A stretch of 5,114 bases of DNA from an uncultured Methylophaga sp. (lineage in GTDB: Bacteria > Pseudomonadota > Gammaproteobacteria > Nitrosococcales > Methylophagaceae): contig CAMPHB010000120.1 of NCBI GenBank assembly GCA_946885755.1, forward strand, positions 1 through 5,114, in the 5' to 3' direction. The position numbers and the translations under genes were made by a program. The notes under the pieces were generated by a model. That model was not told where the DNA came from. It saw only the letters and a program-made list of their open reading frames with translations, and searched no databases. Shown here piece by piece: positions 1 to 4,102 of this stretch (positions are counted from its first letter, which is position 1; each line of letters opens with the position of its first letter).

Positions 1-211
1 GCACCACTTGAATTGCGGGATCGGCGATCCATTTAGAAACCATGGCCCGGATTTGATAAACATCATCACGAACGATTTGCTGGTCTGCCAGCTTATGGCC
101 AGCAGCCAAAAGCCGTTCACGCAGTAGTTTGCCGGAGACATCATCGGCTTCGCTGCGGCTGTCTGAAATGGTTAAAACCGCGATATTGACAGGGATAAAT
201 TGGCTGGTCAT
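1..211 (-). CDS. moaB: Molybdenum cofactor biosynthesis protein MoaB (N-terminal part, runs off left edge)
   Basis: The minus strand from the ATG at 211 is open to the window edge, giving 70 complete codons. The protein begins MTSQFIPVNIAVLTISDSR and continues with a DD-SG-LLRERL-AAGH segment, then IVRDD-Y-IRA-VSKWI and ends at QVV. This matches the N-terminus of E. coli MoaB (FIP-RIAILTVS, then the EDDTSG and AGH segments) almost position by position. MoaB/MogA-fold proteins bind molybdopterin in the cytoplasm; MogA adenylates it, whereas the exact role of MoaB in E. coli is unsettled. The GGTG pterin-binding loop that would confirm the fold lies beyond the edge. The Shine-Dalgarno is weak (GAGA on the minus strand at 225-222, 10 bases from the ATG). 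It is divergent from the lipoprotein gene. MogA is the alternative, but the N-terminal residues favour MoaB. Confidence 0.9.
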   Translation of the reverse strand, partial: MTSQFIPVNIAVLTISDSRSEADDVSGKLLRERLLAAGHKLADQQIVRDDVYQIRAMVSKWIADPAIQVV

Positions 212-245
212 GACGACAGGTTCTCAGTTAAATTCAATCAAAACC

Positions 246-274
246 AGTATAGTCAGGGCTATGGCAACGGTCTA
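246..274 (-). promoter_or_regulatory. Candidate sigma-70 promoter for moaB
   Basis: On the minus strand a -35-like TAGACC (274-269, 4 of 6 consensus bases) and a -10-like TATACT (251-246, 5 of 6) are separated by 17 bases. Transcription would begin near 239, leaving a leader of about 28 bases before the moaB ATG. It overlaps the opposing lipoprotein promoter. Predicted by eye only. Confidence 0.4.
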
Positions 275-278
275 GAAT
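250..278 (+). promoter_or_regulatory. Candidate sigma-70 promoter for the OmpA-family lipoprotein gene
   Basis: A -35-like TAGTCA (250-255, 4 of 6) and a -10-like TAGAAT (273-278, 5 of 6) are spaced by exactly 17 bases. The predicted start near 285 leaves a leader of about 19 bases, just enough to hold the AGGAGG ribosome binding site at 290-295. Predicted by eye only. Confidence 0.4.
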
Positions 279-303
279 ACTTATTCATCAGGAGGAAATT
301 GCT

Positions 304-990
304 ATGAAAAAAATCGTTCTAGTAACAGCAATGGCAACTGCGTTAGCTGCCTGTGCAACCGATGATCCGAATAAACGTACCAAAACCGGTGCGGCAATTG
401 GTGCGGCTGCCGGTGCGATTGTCGGCTATGCTATCGATGATGGTGCGGGCGGTGTATTGGCAGGTGCAGCAGTGGGTACGCTGGCAGGTGCCGGTGTCGG
501 CCGCTATATGGATAACCAACAACGAGAAATGGAAGCGGCACTGGCAGAAGAACAAGCACGCAATGAGTTGCAAATTCAGCAATTACAAGACGAATCTCTG
601 AAAATTGATATTGCTAACGAAGTCTCCTTTGATGTCGACAGTTCAGCCATTAAACCGGCATTTGAGCCAACGCTGAATAAGGTCGCTGATGTGTTGCAGC
701 GTTTCCCGAAAACCGTGGTGCATGTTATCGGTCATACTGACAGCACTGGTTCGGAAAGCTATAACCAGCAATTATCTGAACGCCGTGCGCAATCCGTAGT
801 GAGTTACTTTGCCTCGCGCGGTGTGGTCAGTGAACGGCTGAAACCGACTGGTCGGGGTGAGCTGCAACCACGTGCCAGCAACGATACCGAGTCTGGCCGG
901 CAGTTAAATCGCCGCGTCGAAATTATTGTCAAACCGATTGTAGAGGGGCAGGAGTCTGAAGCCTACCAAACGCCGCAAGGCAGTTACTGA
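304..990 (+). CDS. OmpA-family outer-membrane lipoprotein, YiaD-like (glycine zipper plus peptidoglycan-binding domain)
   Basis: This 228-residue protein starts with a lipoprotein signal peptide: KK at 2-3, a hydrophobic stretch, and the lipobox LAAC with the lipidated Cys at 17. Ala at +2 predicts sorting to the outer membrane. Residues 28-68 are a Gly/Ala-rich glycine-zipper segment (repeated AGA, GAG and GAAxG units), residues 70-100 a charged, Gln/Glu-rich probable coiled coil, and residues 103-210 an OmpA C-terminal domain. That domain has HTDSTG (Asp146) and LSERRAQSV (Arg161), the pair that holds diaminopimelate in E. coli OmpA (Asp271 and Arg286, same spacing), plus NRRVEI at its end. 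The architecture and length match E. coli YiaD (about 219 residues). It probably tethers the outer membrane to peptidoglycan. The start is fixed by a perfect AGGAGG at 290-295, 8 bases upstream. A 17-residue tail after the domain is encoded partly by DNA shared with rlmB. Confidence 0.92.
   Translation: MKKIVLVTAMATALAACATDDPNKRTKTGAAIGAAAGAIVGYAIDDGAGGVLAGAAVGTLAGAGVGRYMDNQQREMEAALAEEQARNELQIQQLQDESLKIDIANEVSFDVDSSAIKPAFEPTLNKVADVLQRFPKTVVHVIGHTDSTGSESYNQQLSERRAQSVVSYFASRGVVSERLKPTGRGELQPRASNDTESGRQLNRRVEIIVKPIVEGQESEAYQTPQGSY
942..954 (+). promoter_or_regulatory. Purine-rich ribosome binding region proposed for the CTG start of rlmB
   Basis: The stretch AGAGGGGCAGGAG lies inside the 3' end of the lipoprotein gene. 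AGAGG (942-946) is 9 bases from the CTG at 956, a workable Shine-Dalgarno distance; AGGAG (950-954) is only 1 base away and so too close. No comparable purine run precedes the other in-frame CTG at 1016, which supports 956 as the start. Confidence 0.45.
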
Positions 991-1741
991 TAACCCTGCG
1001 CCAGGCGCAGATTTACTGTTCGGTTTACACGCGGTACAGGCGGCTTTAGAAGCACCGGTATCGCGTGTTGCTGAAATCTGGCTGGCCGATGAACGCCATG
1101 ACGGGCGTGTCAGTGCGGTAATCTCAGTCGCGCAAAATCAGGGTGTATCCACTCACAAAATCAGCCGCAAAGAATTGGACCAGATGGTGCCCGAAGGCCG
1201 TCATCAGGGCTGCGTGGCCAGAGTCACGCCGCTTGAGCCATTATCTGAAACGGATTTGGACCAATTGCTGGATAATCTTAATGAAACGCCGTTTTTGCTG
1301 ATCCTTGATGGTGTGCAGGATCCGCATAATCTCGGTGCCTGTTTGCGCAGCGCCGAAGCCGCTGGTGCCCATGCGGTCATTGCCCCCAAAGACCGGGCAT
1401 CCAGCCTGACAACCACGGCGATTAAAATTTCTAGTGGTTCGGCTGAACGGGTGCCATTTGTCCAGGTGACCAATCTGGCACGGGTGTTACGCGATTTACA
1501 GGAACGCGGGATTTGGCTGGTTGGCACTTCCGGTGATAGCGATACCAGTCTGTATCAGGCTGATTTAAAAGGCCCGCTGGGACTGATACTCGGTGCGGAA
1601 GGTAAGGGGATTCGTCGCCTCACCCGCGATCACTGTGATGCAGTGGTGTTTATCCCCATGCAAGGTCAGGCTGAGAGTCTGAATGTCTCGGTTGCCGCTG
1701 GTGTTTGCCTGTTTGAAGCGTTTCGTCAACGCAGCTTGTGA
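956..1741 (+). CDS. rlmB: 23S rRNA (guanosine-2251-2'-O)-methyltransferase RlmB, probable CTG start
   Basis: RlmB methylates the ribose of G2251 in the P loop of 23S rRNA using S-adenosylmethionine. From 956 the protein is 261 residues; E. coli RlmB is 243. Residues about 20-95 form the L30-like substrate-binding domain, beginning LLFGLHAVQAALEAP. The SpoU/TrmH knotted domain follows, with motif 1 DPHNLGACLRSAEAAG (Asn125, Arg131), motif 2 LGAEGKGIRRLTRDHC (Glu215) and motif 3 IPMQGQAESLNVSVAAG (Asn243). The first in-frame ATG (1175) would remove almost the whole N-terminal domain. The frame is open from 944 after a TAG at 941, and in 944-1165 it contains no ATG, GTG or TTG. The only starts placed to include the full domain are CTG at 956 and CTG at 1016; 956 has the better ribosome binding site. 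The extra N-terminus (KPTKRRKAV) is basic. The gene overlaps the lipoprotein gene by 35 bases. The identity is sure, the start is not. Confidence 0.93.
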   Translation: MKPTKRRKAVTDNPAPGADLLFGLHAVQAALEAPVSRVAEIWLADERHDGRVSAVISVAQNQGVSTHKISRKELDQMVPEGRHQGCVARVTPLEPLSETDLDQLLDNLNETPFLLILDGVQDPHNLGACLRSAEAAGAHAVIAPKDRASSLTTTAIKISSGSAERVPFVQVTNLARVLRDLQERGIWLVGTSGDSDTSLYQADLKGPLGLILGAEGKGIRRLTRDHCDAVVFIPMQGQAESLNVSVAAGVCLFEAFRQRSL

Positions 1742-1765
1742 GCGCCTTATAAAATAAAGTAAAAT
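1736..1765 (+). promoter_or_regulatory. Candidate sigma-70 promoter for the rpsF operon
   Basis: A -35-like TTGTGA (1736-1741, 4 of 6, containing the rlmB stop codon) and a -10-like TAAAAT (1760-1765, 5 of 6) are separated by 18 bases in an A/T-rich stretch. Initiation would fall near 1772, exactly at the base of the first leader hairpin. Upstream read-through from rlmB is also possible, since no terminator separates the genes. Confidence 0.4.
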
Positions 1766-1771
1766 GCTTGA

Positions 1772-1800
1772 TTACCTGCGTTTTTTGTAAATGCCGGTAA
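1772..1800 (+). promoter_or_regulatory. Stem-loop in the rpsF leader
   Basis: TTACC (1772-1776) pairs with GGTAA (1796-1800). After one T/C mismatch, GCGTTT (1778-1783) pairs with AAATGC (1789-1794) including one G-U, leaving a 5-base loop TTTGT. The total is 11 pairs. No T-run follows, so this is not a terminator. If transcription starts near 1772 it would cap the 5' end of the ribosomal-protein mRNA, where such hairpins commonly slow decay. Confidence 0.45.
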
Positions 1801-1803
1801 AAA

Positions 1804-1850
1804 CTCCTTGCTTTTGGCAAACCGTCAAAAGCTGATTAAACCGTGAGGAG
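1804..1850 (+). promoter_or_regulatory. S6:S18 ribosomal-protein leader motif (autoregulatory RNA)
   Basis: An outer stem CTCCTT (1804-1809) pairs with GAGGAG (1845-1850, closing with one U-G pair), which is the rpsF Shine-Dalgarno. Inside it is a hairpin, GCTTTTG (1810-1816) with CAAAAGC (1826-1832), extended by a G-U and a C-G pair to a 5-base loop. The 3' bulge 1833-1844 ends in CCG (1841-1843) directly before the outer stem. A CCG in a bulge between a stem and a hairpin is the described S6:S18 binding motif found upstream of rpsF in many bacteria; it mimics the 16S rRNA site of the S6:S18 heterodimer. The inference is that excess S6:S18 stabilises the fold and blocks rpsF translation. Structure and position are read directly; binding is inferred from the family. 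Confidence 0.82.
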
Positions 1851-1855
1851 CTCTA

Positions 1856-2203
1856 ATGAGACATTACGAAATCGTGTTTCTGGTCCACCCTGATCAGAGC
1901 GAACAAGTGCCGGGCATGATCGAGCGTTATACCCAAACGCTGACTGCCAATGGTGGCCAGGTTCACCGTCTGGAAGACTGGGGTCGCCGTCAACTGGCTT
2001 ACCCAATCAACAAAGTGCACAAAGCACATTACGTGCTGATGAATGTGGAATGTGATGTGGCACAGCTTAATGAAGTCACCACTGCTTTCCGTTTCAACGA
2101 TGCGGTTATTCGTCACTTAGTGGTCAATATGGATGAGGCGCAAACTGAGCCGTCACCCATGATGCGCAAAGACGACGAAAAACAAGAACGCCAAGCATCT
2201 TAA
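1856..2203 (+). CDS. rpsF: 30S ribosomal protein S6
   Basis: S6 binds the central domain of 16S rRNA in the platform as a heterodimer with S18. The 115-residue product starts [21 protein letters not shown] and contains [17 protein letters not shown] (38-53), [10 protein letters not shown] (56-65) and [13 protein letters not shown] (78-90), all nearly identical to E. coli S6. The S6 fold ends near residue 95; the rest is a short, charged, probably disordered tail. E. coli S6 is longer (about 131 residues) and ends in Glu residues that RimK extends; this tail ends QAS, so it lacks that C-terminal glutamate target. The ATG is 5 bases after GAGGAG (1845-1850). The gene is first in the operon and under the S6:S18 leader. 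The stop is 24 bases before rpsR, with no priB between them. Confidence 0.98.
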   Translation: MRHYEIVFLVHPDQSEQVPGMIERYTQTLTANGGQVHRLEDWGRRQLAYPINKVHKAHYVLMNVECDVAQLNEVTTAFRFNDAVIRHLVVNMDEAQTEPSPMMRKDDEKQERQAS

Positions 2204-2227
2204 TAAGCAAACAGGAGAATTATTCCC

Positions 2228-2455
2228 ATGGCACGTTTTTTCAGACGTAGAAAATTTTGTCGTTTCACTGCCGAAGGCGTGAAGCAAATAGACTATAAAG
2301 ATGTAAATTTGCTTAAAAATTACATCACCGAAACCGGCAAAATTGTGCCGAGCCGTATCACCGGTACCAAAGCCCGTTACCAACGTCAGCTGTCTACTTG
2401 TGTGAAACGCGCGCGCTTTCTGGCTTTGTTGCCATATTGCGACATGCACAAATAA
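2228..2455 (+). CDS. rpsR: 30S ribosomal protein S18
   Basis: S18 is the rRNA-binding partner of S6 in the 30S platform. The product has 75 residues, the same length as E. coli S18, and reads [20 protein letters not shown], then [33 protein letters not shown] and [11 protein letters not shown] near the C-terminus. The basic N-terminal tail and the ITGT-R-YQRQL block are family hallmarks. It has Cys at 11 and two further Cys at 58 and 71; no clear zinc-binding pair is evident. AGGAG at 2213-2217 lies 10 bases before the ATG, somewhat long but usable. It is co-transcribed with rpsF, and its product is thought to make the CCG contact in the leader-RNA feedback loop. Confidence 0.98.
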   Translation: MARFFRRRKFCRFTAEGVKQIDYKDVNLLKNYITETGKIVPSRITGTKARYQRQLSTCVKRARFLALLPYCDMHK

Positions 2456-2490
2456 GCAGTTTCGTTTAATCCAAGTGTAACGTTTTAACC

Positions 2491-3423
2491 ATGCTGCGCG
2501 GACTCGCACATTTTGCCATGCAAGGTCGCTGGCAAGCAGCATTAACGGCCAGTTTGCTGGCGGTGACAGCCTTGTTGGTGCCACCACTGAATTATCTGGC
2601 CAGCGGCATTATTGTGCTGGCAACATTAAAAACCGGCCCCCGCGAAGGTTTACGGGTGTTGGCGGCGGCATTGGTGGTATTTGCCATTGCAGCAGCACTG
2701 TTATTTAAGCAGGTCTGGCTGACAGCAATTTTATTTTTGTCAGCCTGGTTGCCGGTTTATTTGGTAACACTGGTACTCGGCTATAGCCGGTCACTGGCCA
2801 AAGCCATGGTCACAGCGGCTTTAATCGGCTTGCTGGGCATTATGCTGGTACACCTGTTTTTGGCAGATCCGGCCGCATGGTGGCAGCAGACATTAGCGCC
2901 GTTTATGCAGCTTTTGACCGAGCAGGAAGGCTGGCAACTGAGCGATGCTGATACCGCCCTGATGTTTGAAAATCTGGCCGGTATTATGACCGGACTGCTG
3001 GCAGCAGCGGTGACATTTAATATTATTGTCGCTGTATTAATTGGCAGGGCCTGGCAGGCAAGTTTGTATGACGCCGGCGCTTTTGGCCGTGAATTTACTC
3101 ACATTACTTTGGGTAAACCGCTGGCCATTATTACAGCCGCTTTGATGCTGCTGTCACTGACACCGTTGGCAGAAAATATGCCGGTGTTGGTTGATAGTTT
3201 AGCGGTACTGCTGCTGTTATTTGCTTTTCAGGGGATCGCGGTGGTGCATGCCATCGTCCGTGAACGGCAAAAATCAGTTGCCTGGCTGGTGGTCATGTAT
3301 GTGCTGCTGGTCTTGATGCTGCCGCAAATGGCGAGTTTATTAGCGACACTTGGTATTACGGAACAATGGTTTAATTTTCGCAGACACCAGAAAGGTGATG
3401 CGGATTCAATTGATAAGCAGTAA
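2491..3423 (+). CDS. DUF2232 family multi-pass inner-membrane protein of unknown function
   Basis: This 310-residue protein is almost entirely hydrophobic, with about eight likely membrane helices: near 15-45 (one long or two short), 54-72, 75-97, 103-124, 162-186, 208-226, 233-254 and 262-286. A soluble loop (about 126-158) is rich in Trp and Gln. The short charged C-terminus has the ITEQWFNFRR motif (289-298) typical of DUF2232/YybS-like proteins. A membrane protein of this family sits between rpsR and rplI in Pseudomonas and relatives, so the position supports the call. The biochemical role is unknown to me. The ATG at 2491 is the only start between the in-frame TAA at 2467 and Met10, but no Shine-Dalgarno precedes it; Met10 (2518) has none either. 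It follows rpsR by 35 bases and precedes rplI by 23, so it is in the operon but probably translated weakly. Confidence 0.85.
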   Translation: MLRGLAHFAMQGRWQAALTASLLAVTALLVPPLNYLASGIIVLATLKTGPREGLRVLAAALVVFAIAAALLFKQVWLTAILFLSAWLPVYLVTLVLGYSRSLAKAMVTAALIGLLGIMLVHLFLADPAAWWQQTLAPFMQLLTEQEGWQLSDADTALMFENLAGIMTGLLAAAVTFNIIVAVLIGRAWQASLYDAGAFGREFTHITLGKPLAIITAALMLLSLTPLAENMPVLVDSLAVLLLLFAFQGIAVVHAIVRERQKSVAWLVVMYVLLVLMLPQMASLLATLGITEQWFNFRRHQKGDADSIDKQ

Positions 3424-3446
3424 ACACTGCGAATGAGGGTAGAACG

Positions 3447-3995
3447 ATGCAAGTAATTTTGCTGGAAAAAGTTCAAAGATTGGGCAACCTGGGTGATGAA
3501 GTCAGCGTAAAAGCCGGCTTTGGTCGTAACTTCCTGGTGCCTAAAGGTAAAGCCTTACCGGCCACTAAAGCGAACCGTGAAAAGTTTGAAGCACGCCGTG
3601 AAGAACTGGAAGCGGCCGCCGCGAAACTGCTCAATGAAGCGGAAGCGCGTAAAGCCAAGCTGGTTGCTGCAGGCGACGTTAACATCATGGCTAACGCCGG
3701 TGTTGAAGGTAAGTTGTTTGGCTCAGTAACAGCTGCTGATATTGCTGATGCTGTGAATGCCAAAGGTGCTGATATTGACCGTAACGAAGTGCGTTTGCCA
3801 ACTGGCCCGCTGCGTCATACCGGTGAATACCAAATTGACGTGCAATTGCATGCTGACGTATTGGTAAGCGTTGCTGTTAATATCACATCAGAAGCCGAAA
3901 TCGCAGCCAAAGCCGCTGCTGAAGAAGCTAAAAAAGCACGTGATGCCGCCCGCGAACAGCAAGAAGCTATCGCCAAGGCACAAGAGCAAGAATAA
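3447..3995 (+). CDS. rplI: 50S ribosomal protein L9 with a C-terminal helical extension
   Basis: L9 binds 23S rRNA at the base of the L1 stalk and projects away from the ribosome; it affects reading-frame fidelity. The N-terminal domain (1-40) has MQVILLEKVQRLGNLGDEV and VKAGFGRNFLVPKGKALPAT, the family signature. A long connecting helix follows (about 41-75, Ala/Glu/Lys rich), then the C-terminal domain (about 78-148) with GVEGKLFGSVTAADIADA and NEVRLPTGPLRHTGEY. E. coli L9 ends at about residue 149, but this protein runs to 182; residues 149-182 are Ala, Glu, Lys and Gln only apart from a few Ile, Asp and Arg, and look like a helix or coiled coil. GAGG at 3435-3438 is 8 bases from the ATG. 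It is the last gene before the terminator. Confidence 0.97.
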   Translation: MQVILLEKVQRLGNLGDEVSVKAGFGRNFLVPKGKALPATKANREKFEARREELEAAAAKLLNEAEARKAKLVAAGDVNIMANAGVEGKLFGSVTAADIADAVNAKGADIDRNEVRLPTGPLRHTGEYQIDVQLHADVLVSVAVNITSEAEIAAKAAAEEAKKARDAAREQQEAIAKAQEQE

Positions 3996-4018
3996 ACTGC
4001 TCAGCTAGTATAAAATCG

Positions 4019-4053
4019 GACACAGGTCGCTATGGCCTGTGTCTTGTTTTTTT
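4019..4053 (+). terminator. Rho-independent terminator after rplI
   Basis: GACACAGG (4019-4026) pairs perfectly with CCTGTGTC (4036-4043) around a 9-base loop. The tract TTG followed by seven T (4044-4053) comes next. It lies 24 bases after the rplI stop and ends the rpsF-rpsR-DUF2232-rplI operon, insulating dnaB. Confidence 0.92.
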
Positions 4054-4073
4054 GACCGCAGATGTGCGGTTTT
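4054..4073 (+). terminator. Second hairpin directly downstream, possible weak tandem terminator
   Basis: ACCGCA (4055-4060) pairs with TGCGGT (4065-4070) around the 4-base loop GATG and is followed by TTT then C. The stem is compact and GC-rich but the T-run is short. It begins right after the main terminator's T-tract, so it could catch read-through or act as a 5' hairpin in any dnaB transcript that starts upstream. Confidence 0.45.
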
Positions 4074-4102
4074 CGTGTGTTTAACCAGTCTGGGTGTCGC
4101 CT

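Noticed and set aside
353..601. 82-codon plus-strand ORF inside the lipoprotein gene
   Set aside because: It is an out-of-frame reading of the Gly/Ala-rich segment, with no ribosome binding site and a low-complexity Arg/Val/Trp composition.
1204..1527. 107-codon minus-strand ORF opposite rlmB
   Set aside because: It lies wholly within the conserved SpoU methyltransferase coding region; the translation resembles no family and has no promoter or ribosome binding site.
2153..2587. 144-codon minus-strand ORF across rpsR
   Set aside because: It is antisense to the highly conserved rpsR and the start of the DUF2232 gene; it is a shadow of their codon bias.
3473..3763. 96-codon minus-strand ORF opposite rplI, Ala/Ser rich
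   Set aside because: It is the mirror of the Ala/Glu/Lys codons in the L9 connecting helix; no start signal.
4007..4016. TAGTATAAAAT resembling a -10 box just before the rplI terminator, possibly a small RNA promoter
   Set aside because: No -35-like hexamer lies 16-18 bases upstream, and the product would be only the terminator hairpin.
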